DNA of 64,000 nucleotides from JABCYV01 sp963696025 (GTDB lineage Bacteria > Acidobacteriota > Terriglobia > Terriglobales > Acidobacteriaceae), in NCBI GenBank assembly GCA_963696025.1, contig CAVOII010000005.1, positions 248,001 through 312,000 of the forward strand, in the 5' to 3' direction. The translations under genes and the position numbers were made by a program. The notes beneath the pieces are model-generated. The model was not told where the DNA came from. It was given only the letters and a program-made list of their open reading frames with translations, and did no database searches. Shown one piece after another: positions 50,801-59,560 of the stretch. The first letter of the stretch is position 1. Every line of letters begins with the position of its first letter.

Positions 50801-53433
50801 CCCGACATGAGGGACTCGGGTGGCGTCGCAGCACGTAATGTAATAAATAGATCCAGCATGTCCTCGGGCTGTTCTAATACGCCATTCTTGACCGCCTGTT
50901 CGACCGTAACGTCTTCGTTGAAGTTTTCGCCGGCCTTCAGTTCGGGCCGAAGGCGAACACCGAGGTCCTTGGCGCTCAACAACACAGCGAAATAAATATC
51001 TTCGAGCGAGAGATTTCTCTCTAATTTATCGAATGTTTGCAGAGTCCGATAACCACTACAAATCAGCGGTCTTAACGCATCCTGTGTTGAGTACTTCTGC
51101 AGATTCGGCGCGAGACGCGCCGCGGTCTGACGCGAGTCAGAGAAGATAAGAACTTTTCGACCACGAAGTGGTGCAAGTCTTGTCTGTTCGACAGGATTAG
51201 GAGGCTGGATTTGGAGTTGTTTGCTGATTAGCGCCTGGAAGGGCTGATCGCCCTTGGTCTGATGATCCTGCACTGAACTCCGCCCCCACGCGGCTGTCTG
51301 ACCGCAAACGGCGCAGGGGCGGAACTCTCCAGCGTGGGCAGAAATCGATGAATCTTCCTCTTCATCATCATTGAACACTCGATCGCGGTCCTTCCGCAGG
51401 AATACAGTTCGCATCCGGGGTCCCGCATTCAAGGGGTTCAGCCTGCCTGTCACCAAATCGTAATCGGCGGGTTCCACATCACCCAGGACCGGCTGCTCCA
51501 GGAGGAGGTCAAGCGATTCCAACTGCAATTTGTCTCCGGACGCGCTTCGAACGATGGAACCAGGTTCCCCCCAAAGGAAACTGGGGCGTTCTAAATCATC
51601 TGTGTATGCCCGCGCATAAGCTGTTCCACAGTGCCGACAGGTAAATAGCTCCAGGACCCGAGCTCCGCATTTGCAGATCTCCCGAGGTTGTGCATACATC
51701 TTGCCGACAGGGCGAGTCTGACTCAACTCGGCCTCTGAACACCTGGGGTCCGTACACACCCAAAGGCCGGGAAGGCCGCGGTGGAAACTGTGGACTCTAC
51801 ACGGTAGTAAGCCCGGCTCGTTCGCACTGGGCTTGGCGGTACTCCCGAGAGCCGTAAGTACCGTAATCGCGCGGCCAGCCAATTCTTGATCAATCTCCGG
51901 GAAGATTTCGGTCCCCAGCTTTGCAACTGGGCAAGCCTGCTTCATTGTCAGGTTCACCAGGAGATTCAAGGGGGGATAATCGCGCAGCGCGTTAAACAAC
52001 GAGAGATGCCAATCCGTTTCTGGTGGTTTGAATCCGCGGAAACTGAGAAAAGCTTGAATCCGTCCAGACCTTTTCGATTCATCTCCTGAATAAAAGGCAT
52101 CGAGGTCGATCGCCGCGAGAGCTGCAGCATCGGCAACAGAACCCCTACCTGACGGCTTCCTCAGAGCTAACTCTCCCGTAATTGGTTCGAAGTCCCCCGG
52201 ACTCTTTCCCGTCAGCTGGCTGGCAAATGTGGGGGCGTACTTGTAATTACTAAAGCTCGCGGTAGTGCAGATGATCTGCAGCCTGTCAGGCGGTATTTCA
52301 AGCCGTTGTCGCAGCCGCCGAATCAACAGGGCAACTTCTGAACCTGCGGCTCCTCGATACAAGTGAGCTTCGTCGAGAACCAGCAGGAAAGTCTCGCTCG
52401 GGTTCTCTTTCAGCCAGTCACGCGTATAATCGAAAACCGGGCGTTCCAGAGGCCTCATGAGCATGTATTCCAACATCGAATAGTTGGTGACCAACACATC
52501 CGGTGGGGCAGTTTGAACCTCATCCCGAGTCAAGAGTTCCTGATCTTCGCTGAGAGTGACGCAACGCTTGAACTGGCCGGTTTTCGTATCTACCCATCTA
52601 GTACCTGACTTCCCGTACCATTTCAAGAGATCGGGTTTCGCGGGCCACTTGCCCCGCTTTCGCAGTTCCTTGATCAGCGTCTCCGATTCGTCGTGTTCTG
52701 GGGAAGTCGGATCCTGCTCCGCTTCAAGATGTTTGACGTAATACTTTCCTATTGGAGCGAGCCGCTCCGCGTCCCGCTTCGCAGTCCGAACCCCAGGGTA
52801 AAGTGTCCGGCTCGTGTAACGAGCGAACCTGGCTGGGCGACCACCCCAACTTTTGAACCGCCCACTTAAGCGTGGGTCTCCAAAAAGAAGTCGAAGGCGG
52901 CCCAACTGATCGTTTACCAAGGCATTCATCGGATAAAGAATCATTGCCCTGACGGCTGTTGTTTGGAATGACTGCGGATTATGTGCAGCCTCTTCCACCA
53001 ACTTCCCTACGATAGGGAGCAAGAAACTCTCAGTCTTTCCGGAGCCGGTACCGGTCATGACGATCAGGCTCTTGCCCTTCACAAGAATCTGTTCGATTGA
53101 TTGTGCTTGATGTTGATAAGGCGGATCGTAGAGAACTTGCTTATTCTCACCGCTGGACTTCGCGAGCTCGGTGAAAAGGCCCGAGACCGCAGGATCGAGA
53201 CCAAGGATAGCCGTGAATTTCCTACCCCCAATGTAGCGCGGGGTGCTCTCTAGATAGGGAAGCTGGGATATCACACCCGTCTCATCGAGCAGCTCACGAC
53301 GTTGCTTAACCATGTCAGGGTCACTAACGTGATAGGCAGCCTCGATGTATTCACGGAGCGACTCGTGCAACTGTTCAATGGTTTCGTTGATTGTCGCGGG
53401 TGAGGTCTTCAGCTGATCAATTTCTGTTTTCAT
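47878..53433 (-). CDS. large DEAD/DEAH helicase with C-terminal DUF1998 (MZB) domain, DruE-like
   Basis: About 1851 residues, intact. RecA-1 has 'VMTGTGSGKTES' (Walker A, about residue 130), 'VLVTNYSMLEYMLM' and 'LLVLDEAHLYRG' (about 355). RecA-2 has 'DVLSCTTTMEVGIDIG' and 'NYQQRAGRAGRRG'. Several zinc knuckles occur ('CKCG', 'CRHCG', 'CAVCG', 'CQTC'/'CLNCG'). The C-terminal 'YDTLPGGAGFARQI' and 'GCPEECDRSCYRCLRGYKNKFDH' is the DUF1998 four-Cys module found in DruE, DrmA/DrmB and MrfA helicases. Size and architecture best fit Druantia DruE. The ATG at 53433 overlaps the upstream stop (ATGA); a GTG at 53448 is an alternative. Confidence 0.85.
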   Translation of the reverse strand: MKTEIDQLKTSPATINETIEQLHESLREYIEAAYHVSDPDMVKQRRELLDETGVISQLPYLESTPRYIGGRKFTAILGLDPAVSGLFTELAKSSGENKQVLYDPPYQHQAQSIEQILVKGKSLIVMTGTGSGKTESFLLPIVGKLVEEAAHNPQSFQTTAVRAMILYPMNALVNDQLGRLRLLFGDPRLSGRFKSWGGRPARFARYTSRTLYPGVRTAKRDAERLAPIGKYYVKHLEAEQDPTSPEHDESETLIKELRKRGKWPAKPDLLKWYGKSGTRWVDTKTGQFKRCVTLSEDQELLTRDEVQTAPPDVLVTNYSMLEYMLMRPLERPVFDYTRDWLKENPSETFLLVLDEAHLYRGAAGSEVALLIRRLRQRLEIPPDRLQIICTTASFSNYKYAPTFASQLTGKSPGDFEPITGELALRKPSGRGSVADAAALAAIDLDAFYSGDESKRSGRIQAFLSFRGFKPPETDWHLSLFNALRDYPPLNLLVNLTMKQACPVAKLGTEIFPEIDQELAGRAITVLTALGSTAKPSANEPGLLPCRVHSFHRGLPGLWVCTDPRCSEAELSQTRPVGKMYAQPREICKCGARVLELFTCRHCGTAYARAYTDDLERPSFLWGEPGSIVRSASGDKLQLESLDLLLEQPVLGDVEPADYDLVTGRLNPLNAGPRMRTVFLRKDRDRVFNDDEEEDSSISAHAGEFRPCAVCGQTAAWGRSSVQDHQTKGDQPFQALISKQLQIQPPNPVEQTRLAPLRGRKVLIFSDSRQTAARLAPNLQKYSTQDALRPLICSGYRTLQTFDKLERNLSLEDIYFAVLLSAKDLGVRLRPELKAGENFNEDVTVEQAVKNGVLEQPEDMLDLFITLRAATPPESLMSGILDTLWDRYYGMESLALASITERQKHEQTLTALPDIPGIAQSEVGKLALVRVWIRQWQRVGFWLDRMPQAWWQNKIKAHTGVFKGMRHVLADKGTKNIFEKQWLPKLREIFCNTIPGGKYRLKGGELTLLIGGNWAYCQTCRTTQRPFPNRTVCLNCGEATVVAITPNTDPVFAARKWYYRSSALAVLAKPPVPPMSLIAAEHTAQLNAAQNRDVFSKAEEVELLFQDVDLGPDDTGHERPAIDVLSCTTTMEVGIDIGTLSGVSLRNMPPARANYQQRAGRAGRRGNCVATVTAFGSADSHDEHYFTNPDQMIRGAVDDPKLKLDNYEITRRHVTAYLLQRYHQDRLPNITPATQPSLFAVLGKVWQFMQHDAILNRNDFESWLKANKTSLSQEVSSWIPSEIATSDRKRLLDGLVTDTMSEIDSAIELDAKPPAGPESSLPEADEMPELPAEPDEESVQPDPSATNLLDRLLYKGVLPRYAFPTDVATFYVFDVDKSTGFRPEYKFTPSQGLPVALSQYAPGKEVWIAGKRYTSGAIYSPMRDERFQAWGARKLYYECAVCRHAEKLERQEGERGERKDCPACAQSGTFGAARYWIRPPGFAHPTFMDEGTSPEDAPVRSYATRAKLIAPTPPGDAEWIVINDRLRVHHLKKHLLVTNRGPGEEGYDYCTHCGLIEPAASPNSQLGSAHKKPYPDDRAPKCDGGATARGIVLGTDFITDILLISMTVADPLLLSPTLLATEIALRTLSEAISKAACQLLELEASELQAEFRPALTELGRTGKQVEIYLYDTLPGGAGFARQIGDLGMGVFEEALEILDGCPEECDRSCYRCLRGYKNKFDHDLLDRTVGSVLLRYLLSGGRPEWDPLRLRVSLDLLYNDLQRQCEDNVIIARDAEITLPGLGIIRAPILITAKDGSRRIVDISGALTPTEPSNALVRDIQDFSPLPIHVVEELIVRRNLPRASSELLARFV

Positions 53434-54488
53434 ATCTGCTGGAGCCACATTCTTTCCTGAGCAAATTTCGACTCACTCTCAAAATGTTGGTCCGAAAACA
53501 CATATGCCAACAGGCACTTGCTTGGAGGTGTCTCCCGCCCTACTGCATCCCATCTTCTTCTCGCCCAGCGAGGTACAGGAGAGAAAAAGTCGAATATCAC
53601 CGAGGCAGAAGGCCCTTGGCGGCAACGGTATCTTTGAGGGTTGCCTGAGTGTGCATCAATCGCCTGCTGGAGATGCCAGGCTTCATCGTAAGGACGCCAT
53701 TGGTTTTCCTGCGTAGGCAAGTCTAACAGTCGCTTGACCGTGCCGTCAGCGAGTTCCATATAGCACCACAAGTCTGCTCCATAAGCTTGCGGGCGTCGCC
53801 CAACAAATCGCCCGGTGTGGCGCTTGGGCATCGTCCACCTCCCCGGATAGTACGCTGGCGATCGTTCGGTATCGAGTAGCATGAACTCGTCCAGCGTTCC
53901 AACTGGCCCGGCGGTGTTGAGCAATGAGTTGTAGAGTTGTACGTGCGCTGAAGCCGACAATACAGGCGGAGCTTTCAGCCAAGACTCCGCTCTTAACGCA
54001 ATGAACCCAGCTTGAAGGAGCAAGTCGACGGTGCCGCGTAGGTCATCAACGTTGAGCCGTCTGCAGTGGGCGAACAAATCCACTCGGCGCTTTAGCTCTT
54101 CGGGAAGAGGATAAATGCCATCAACGCCTTCTCCGACGAGTAGGAACAGTTTGGGCGAAAGCTCCACAAAAGCGGGTGGCGACACATAGATGAGTCGACT
54201 TTTTGACGAACCTGAAATGTCCTCGCTTTCAGTGAAGTCGCCATAGGCCGTCAGACCTTCAAGACTGTCAGTGACGGCTTCTCGTATGTCGGTCAGACAG
54301 TTGAGTGGAGCAAGCAGCTTGACCGCCGTTGAAACTAGTTGGGAAGGTGGGCAGGGACATGCAAAAGCACCGATTCTCCTCAACAGTGCCGCTAGCGCCT
54401 CTGGCGTCCCCATGTCCAAGGCGATCGAGTCAAGTCCCAATTGATCGACACAGCGACTCTGGATTTCACTCGCGCTCAACGTTCTCAT
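53430..54488 (-). CDS. defence-operon protein of unknown function (352 residues)
   Basis: 352 residues, no membrane segment. The N-terminal half is helical ('IQSRCVDQLGLDSIALDMGTPEALAALLRRIGAF'). The middle has 'SRLIYVSPPAFVELSPKLFLLVGEGVDG', and the C-terminal part has 'RRPQAYGADLWCYMELADGTVKRLLDLP' and 'FDFFSPVPRWARRRWDAVG'. No catalytic motif is evident. ATGA overlaps at both ends (start with the 971-residue gene, stop with the helicase) imply a fixed stoichiometry. A bridging or substrate-recognition role is an inference. Confidence 0.8.
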   Translation of the reverse strand: MRTLSASEIQSRCVDQLGLDSIALDMGTPEALAALLRRIGAFACPCPPSQLVSTAVKLLAPLNCLTDIREAVTDSLEGLTAYGDFTESEDISGSSKSRLIYVSPPAFVELSPKLFLLVGEGVDGIYPLPEELKRRVDLFAHCRRLNVDDLRGTVDLLLQAGFIALRAESWLKAPPVLSASAHVQLYNSLLNTAGPVGTLDEFMLLDTERSPAYYPGRWTMPKRHTGRFVGRRPQAYGADLWCYMELADGTVKRLLDLPTQENQWRPYDEAWHLQQAIDAHSGNPQRYRCRQGPSASVIFDFFSPVPRWARRRWDAVGRETPPSKCLLAYVFSDQHFESESKFAQERMWLQQI

Positions 54489-57400
54489 TGCTGCCTTCCT
54501 GTTTCTTGGAAAACAACGCCCGCGGGTTCTGTCGCTCGTACCACAGCAGCGAAGCGGCCGATTCGCAACAGAATGGGATTCTGCAGGACATAGTGCAGCC
54601 CCGCGATGAAATCCTCTCTTGCCCACTCCCGCACTTGCGCTGCCTCACTCACAAGACGGAAAGCAAATTCCACCACCCACTGTTGCCGAGGCATGCCGTG
54701 CTCGTGCGCAATCGACAGTACAGGCAAAACAAGGTATTGTTGCGCCAGACGATACAAATACTCGCAGACCTCCCTCGTACTGTACGACTTCAGGTCAGCT
54801 TGTCGGCTGATGAGAGACTGGCCGATCGGCGCGTATCGAACACTGCTGGAAATCGCATTCTTAAGGTCTATCAGCCGTTTGGGGAATTTCTGCAGTTGTC
54901 GTTCGAGCGCAAGCCAAGAGCCACCACACAACAGCGCAATGAGTTGATCTTGAATCGAATTTATGACCCGCTCTTTTCTGTCGCGCGAGATTGGTTCTCC
55001 CGTTACCCGAGAATCAACCCACACTTGAAGAACTCTCAAGAGTTGGCTGATGTCCTGTTCCGTTCGTTGACGCACCTGCATCTCAACCCTGACACCAAGA
55101 TCCGAGAAGGCATGGATTAACGGTGGAGCAACAATGGCACTGCAAGTGCGATCGTTTACCGCGACGTACAGGCCGCCGTCCACGGGAACGCGAAACCCGT
55201 TGGCATTGGTAGAAGCTAACTTGCTAAATTGATCAGGATGACTAAAAGTGTAGTGGGAAAGTTGTAACTCGGACTCCTCGTTCAACTGAACTAGTTTGAG
55301 GGAATAGCCATTGTTCTCATGCTTTAACACCCAACGAATCGGAGTCGGCAATCGTTCACACGGCAGCGAAAAGTGACCGAGTTCCTCGGCTCGAATGGAC
55401 AACATGCAGGCTACACTCTCGTCGTAGGCGTTTTGCGCTTTGACATCGGACTTGATCTGGTCAAGCGCCTCCTGCCACTCTGCGGTGGCACATGGAATTC
55501 GCAGCGGTGCCATCTTCCTTTGGTATACAAGATTGTGGAGATCGCTATCCTTAAACAACTGCAGTTCGCCCTCGGCCTCCCGACCACTCGGACCTACTAT
55601 TGCTATCGTCGCTGTACCGTCCCACAGTTGCTCAAGACTCGGACGCAAGGGCGAGATTAATACGGCAAACGGGTTAGCTCTTGTTACATCGACTGTCAAA
55701 GGCTTGGGGGCCCGAACGTTCAAGCTGAGAGTTCCGTGGGCAATCGGATGCGTTTCCGAGGGTCGCTGGGCAACGACGTAAAGCTTGTACCTTCCAGAGT
55801 CCAAGTTTCCGAGTTCCACAAAAACGCTAGAATTGAGTGGAGAGGTGAGTTCGAGCTTCGCCGCCGACGGCCCCAGCAAGTTGAATAACAGACCCGTTAT
55901 TTCAAAGTCGGCTGAAACTGCAATCATGGGGATGTCCGTGGTTAGCCACTCCGCGTTCCCGGCGTCGTCCCATTTCGACGCGGGCAAGCCCACAGGAGAG
56001 ACATAGAGGCCGCTGGAAGCATGAAACCCAGCAGTGACAAGCTGATCCGAATAGATTTGCGAAATTACCTCTGGTGCCTCGAACGCAACTGCTCGGACGC
56101 CTGCACACGTGGTCTTGACCGGAGTAGAAGAAATGAATTCAAAGTGCGCCTCCGTATTGTCGAGACTGAGTATGATGTACGAGTTTCCGGGCTGTACTAC
56201 GTATCCCTTGATTTCCGTGGCTGATCCATCTGCATGGAGCTTAAATAACCAGCTTGGCCCCTTCCTCAGTAAGCATTCAGCAGTCAGCAAGAAGTCAAGC
56301 TGTGGAGGCGAATTGTCGAATTTAAGGAGCACTTCAGCATCGCCAGGCCACCGCGAAAGCGTAACCTCTTGGGTTCCGTACAGCAAGAAACCGCGTGGCA
56401 ACGGAGCGCCGCTCAATCCAGCGACCACACACCTCTCGTTGGCAAGGACGTTTCTGAATTCGGGAAATCGCCTCAGCAGGCCCGACAGATCAGGCAATTG
56501 AAGGCGAACGTTCCATGTCTGACGGTCTGCTCGCCTTAGCACCAGCGTCGGCTCTATGCCGAGTTCAACAACTGTCCGGCGCGCCTCGGGTTCATTGAAT
56601 TCTGTTTCCGTCTCAACGGCCGTGGCGTCTACGAAGCCGCGATGAAGGCCGCGGAGTTGTACAGTAGACGCTCGCCGCTGCGCATCCTTAAGCCACTCAC
56701 GAGATCTCCGGTTTCGGTCGAGGTCGGTAGCGATCCTCTGCAGCGTCGCCGGGAGAATCAGACCACCATTTTGCACGCTTTCCTTCATTAGCAGGGCCGC
56801 TGCAATCTGCCCTACGAGGAGGTGCTCTTCGGCTAGCTTGCGGAAACGAGAGCGTGTGTCCCAACTGTGTGCATCTATTTGTGAACCTAGCAGTTCGGGA
56901 GACTGCAAGAGTTCCGGGGTAAAGGCGTGCCTGATTTCGTAAAGCACTTGGGCAAGTTGACGCTGCAGATCTTGCGGCAAGATTGCGTGCGCAATCGGCC
57001 AGCAGATAATCGAAAACTGTTCGGCCCAGCGACCGGATGGCTTCGCGCCATCGAACTTGCGGTGGAAGCCGTAGAATGCATCGCGGATCCAGTCGCGTGC
57101 CTGATTTTGATTCTGCTCTTGCCATCCAGGGGTACGGTCAGCGAATGTTTGCCAATATTCGTCCCCGGAATACGAGTAGCCAATTTCAGACGCATACACA
57201 GTCCAGACGAGCCAATGTCGATTCGCAGGTTTGGCCTGACGGATATAGTTTTTGATCTCTGAAGAGAGGGAAGCAATTTCGTCGATCGTCAGCCCATGTT
57301 CCAACGCAAAGATTGGGTGTTTTTTCCCCTGCTCGGCACGTTGAGTCTTCAATGCGGCAAAATGGCGTTCTAATCTTTCCTGCCAGTTATTGAGCGTCAT
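54485..57400 (-). CDS. large defence-operon protein of unknown function (971 residues)
   Basis: 971 residues, soluble. The N-terminal 230 residues are helical, with a striking conserved-looking block 'HWLVWTVYASEIGYSYSGDEYWQTFADRTPGW' and 'GRWAEQFSIICWPIAHAILPQDLQRQLAQVLYEIRHAF'. The centre (about 290-680) is beta-rich, possibly Ig-like or jelly-roll domains, and the end is helical again. No enzyme motif was recognised. It is first in the tightly coupled run leading to the helicase, and its 5' end faces a divergent HAD gene across about 155 bases. A target-sensing or scaffold role is conceivable but unproven. Confidence 0.8.
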   Translation of the reverse strand: MTLNNWQERLERHFAALKTQRAEQGKKHPIFALEHGLTIDEIASLSSEIKNYIRQAKPANRHWLVWTVYASEIGYSYSGDEYWQTFADRTPGWQEQNQNQARDWIRDAFYGFHRKFDGAKPSGRWAEQFSIICWPIAHAILPQDLQRQLAQVLYEIRHAFTPELLQSPELLGSQIDAHSWDTRSRFRKLAEEHLLVGQIAAALLMKESVQNGGLILPATLQRIATDLDRNRRSREWLKDAQRRASTVQLRGLHRGFVDATAVETETEFNEPEARRTVVELGIEPTLVLRRADRQTWNVRLQLPDLSGLLRRFPEFRNVLANERCVVAGLSGAPLPRGFLLYGTQEVTLSRWPGDAEVLLKFDNSPPQLDFLLTAECLLRKGPSWLFKLHADGSATEIKGYVVQPGNSYIILSLDNTEAHFEFISSTPVKTTCAGVRAVAFEAPEVISQIYSDQLVTAGFHASSGLYVSPVGLPASKWDDAGNAEWLTTDIPMIAVSADFEITGLLFNLLGPSAAKLELTSPLNSSVFVELGNLDSGRYKLYVVAQRPSETHPIAHGTLSLNVRAPKPLTVDVTRANPFAVLISPLRPSLEQLWDGTATIAIVGPSGREAEGELQLFKDSDLHNLVYQRKMAPLRIPCATAEWQEALDQIKSDVKAQNAYDESVACMLSIRAEELGHFSLPCERLPTPIRWVLKHENNGYSLKLVQLNEESELQLSHYTFSHPDQFSKLASTNANGFRVPVDGGLYVAVNDRTCSAIVAPPLIHAFSDLGVRVEMQVRQRTEQDISQLLRVLQVWVDSRVTGEPISRDRKERVINSIQDQLIALLCGGSWLALERQLQKFPKRLIDLKNAISSSVRYAPIGQSLISRQADLKSYSTREVCEYLYRLAQQYLVLPVLSIAHEHGMPRQQWVVEFAFRLVSEAAQVREWAREDFIAGLHYVLQNPILLRIGRFAAVVRATEPAGVVFQETGRQQ

Positions 57401-57555
57401 CTGAGAATGCCAAAGTCACACAGAGAGCGCATAGTATCGCCGTGGAAAACAAGCCGTAGTTCCGGGAAGGAAGCTAAATTGTCAGATCGGTAGCAGGTAA
57501 TGTCAAGAACGAACCACCGGTGGAAACACCCGCGATAAAATGTCGGTGCCGCACG

Positions 57556-58302
57556 ATGAAGCCTCACAAACTCAAGCCGTGCACGGTCATCTTCGATGGA
57601 GATGACACTCTTTGGGACACGATGCCTATCTACACTCGCGCGAAAAACAGATTCTTTAAGCTGATGCAGCGGCGTGGTTGTGACCGCCGAAAGGTGGAAG
57701 AGTTTTTTGATGAACGTGATGCGAACAATGTTGCTCTCTGGGGCTTTTCGCGCAAGCGGTTTTGGATGTCCATGTTGGGAACATATGAGCACTTTCGACA
57801 AGACGCCAAAGGCAGAGGAGTGTCGGAGGTCAGGGAAGAGATCGCGAAGCTTTCGGACAAGGTCTTTGTCGAAGCCGCAGGAACGATGCCGTATGCTGGA
57901 CAGGTGCTGAGTCTTCTTGGTCGAACCTGCCGTCTGATACTACTGACGAAGGGAGATCGCGCAGTACAGAAACAGCGACTCGAAGCCAGCCGTCTGAAGA
58001 ACCATTTCGACGAGATTGTGATCGTATCCCATAAGGACCCTGATACATTCCGCAGATTGGTGCTTAAGCATCACCTCCAGCCTTCCCTGACGTGGTCTGT
58101 CGGGAACTCCCTAAGATCAGATATCAATCCCGCTCTAGTCGCCGGGTTGCGGGCAATATGGGTGCCGAGGCGAACGTGGTCATACGAGGACGAACAAGCA
58201 GTACAGAGGACGGGTGTGATCAGGGTCTCCTCGCTGCGAAGTGTACCGCGGATCATACAAGACAAAATTGAAGAGGCTAACCCACATGATCTACCTGTTT
58301 AG
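57556..58302 (+). CDS. HAD-superfamily hydrolase
   Basis: 248 residues. Motif I 'VIFDGDDTLWDT' (D-x-D-x-T), motif II 'LILLTKGD', a Lys in 'KNHFDEIVIVSHKDP', and motif IV 'WSVGNSLRSDINPALVAGLRAIWVP' form a full phosphohydrolase set with a helical cap. The substrate is unknown; small phosphates or nucleotides are typical. It lies on the strand opposite to the surrounding defence genes, and its 3' end overlaps the next gene by 17 bases, so the two form a unit. ATG 57556 is used; a GTG lies at 57520. Confidence 0.82.
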   Translation: MKPHKLKPCTVIFDGDDTLWDTMPIYTRAKNRFFKLMQRRGCDRRKVEEFFDERDANNVALWGFSRKRFWMSMLGTYEHFRQDAKGRGVSEVREEIAKLSDKVFVEAAGTMPYAGQVLSLLGRTCRLILLTKGDRAVQKQRLEASRLKNHFDEIVIVSHKDPDTFRRLVLKHHLQPSLTWSVGNSLRSDINPALVAGLRAIWVPRRTWSYEDEQAVQRTGVIRVSSLRSVPRIIQDKIEEANPHDLPV

Positions 58303-59548
58303 CTCAGCCTCAAAGAATCGGTACAAACAAGATGTTCTCGACGCGTGTTGCTATCCAGAAGGGCACGTCATGCGCTTTCGCTATAGCGAAAGACTCGTTC
58401 CCGAGGGGTTTCGGTTCAATCCAGGACTGCTTGTCGGCGAAACAGGTCTGATAGTTTTCGCCGCCCAAGAAACTGTCGAAGGTACTAAGGGACGCACACA
58501 CGAGGGAACGACCAGCCGGGCAGATTTCACCTTCTTGCCAATTAGGGAATGCACGATCGTTGACGCGGCATTCAGTGCAACTATTCTGATTGTCGATGTG
58601 AGCCTCGGGAGGTTCATGAACTACGGATCCTCAAAAGACTTTGCGTTGGAACGGCAATGGGATGGCACCATCAAGACACATTCCGAACGACCGTTTCCCG
58701 CGGGGAATCCAAAGGAAGGACTCTTCATTTATAGAGAGCTGCCACTTCGGTACAAAATGCGAGCAAACGGTGACGATATGGCATGGAAAAGCGTCATTGA
58801 GGGGATTAACCGCTCTGAACTTGCAGAATGCGTGACCTTTAGAGTGCTTGGATTCTTTGGTCTGGGACGCTGGAGAGACCACGCGACCGCCCTAACGGGC
58901 AGAGTTTTGCTACAGATTTCGAGATTGATATCGGGACACGGTCAAATCGCGGACCGTTTAGCCGTCTACCTCGGTTCATTCAGGCGTTCTGCGGAGGGAG
59001 TAATTAGAGGGTCAGTAAAGGGGCCAGACTGCACCTACGTGCTCCCTATGGGCAAAACTGTTGTGTTGAAGCTCTTTTTCTATCGCTCGACAGCATTAGA
59101 TGGCACGAACAGATGTCTGAAGCTGCGATTCGACCCTAGAGCATTTACAAGCTCCTCTGAAACCGATTTCCACCTGCGTAGTCGCTACGATGAATCACGT
59201 GTGCTGTTGTCCTGTGCCCGTAACCCTGACCCTATCTACTCGGCATTGAGCATCATCCAACCACCCGAAAGCTCTGGGCAGTGCTCGGCGGATGTCTGGG
59301 CACCTCAGCCGTTGTTCGTAACTTTGGTGAAAGCCCCCAGGCTATTCTTGCCGATGGTTGCGGTGACATTTGGAATAGGACTTCTCCTCCTCAATTTGTC
59401 GTCTGTCGATATTCAGACTATTGCCGCAAATTGGGGACAGCACGGAGGCTGGAAAGATGTGATCTTCAAGCTGCCCCCAAAACCACTGGGCACGTTGCTT
59501 GTGATCGTGGCAAGTTGGCAATATCTGCGCAAATTCCCGCTCAAGTGA
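58286..59548 (+). CDS. tail-anchored membrane protein of unknown function
   Basis: 420 residues. A long soluble part (1-350), probably beta-rich ('MRFRYSERLVPEGFRFNPGLLVGETGLIVFAA'), is followed by a hydrophobic segment at about 353-372 ('LFLPMVAVTFGIGLLLLNLS') and a weaker one near 402-412 ('GTLLVIVASWQYL'). No family is recognised. It overlaps the HAD gene and ends 12 bases before the convergent DruA-like stop. As a cargo pair inside a defence locus, a membrane-acting effector or regulator is possible but only inferred. Confidence 0.75.
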   Translation: MIYLFSSASKNRYKQDVLDACCYPEGHVMRFRYSERLVPEGFRFNPGLLVGETGLIVFAAQETVEGTKGRTHEGTTSRADFTFLPIRECTIVDAAFSATILIVDVSLGRFMNYGSSKDFALERQWDGTIKTHSERPFPAGNPKEGLFIYRELPLRYKMRANGDDMAWKSVIEGINRSELAECVTFRVLGFFGLGRWRDHATALTGRVLLQISRLISGHGQIADRLAVYLGSFRRSAEGVIRGSVKGPDCTYVLPMGKTVVLKLFFYRSTALDGTNRCLKLRFDPRAFTSSSETDFHLRSRYDESRVLLSCARNPDPIYSALSIIQPPESSGQCSADVWAPQPLFVTLVKAPRLFLPMVAVTFGIGLLLLNLSSVDIQTIAANWGQHGGWKDVIFKLPPKPLGTLLVIVASWQYLRKFPLK

Positions 59549-59560
59549 AACCTATCCCTC

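Noticed and set aside
47878..53433. DISARM (DrmA/DrmB) assignment for the large helicase
   Set aside because: DUF1998 is shared, but DrmA is much shorter, and no DISARM methyltransferase, PLD protein or separate DrmB gene is present. A DUF4338 protein in the same locus fits Druantia better.
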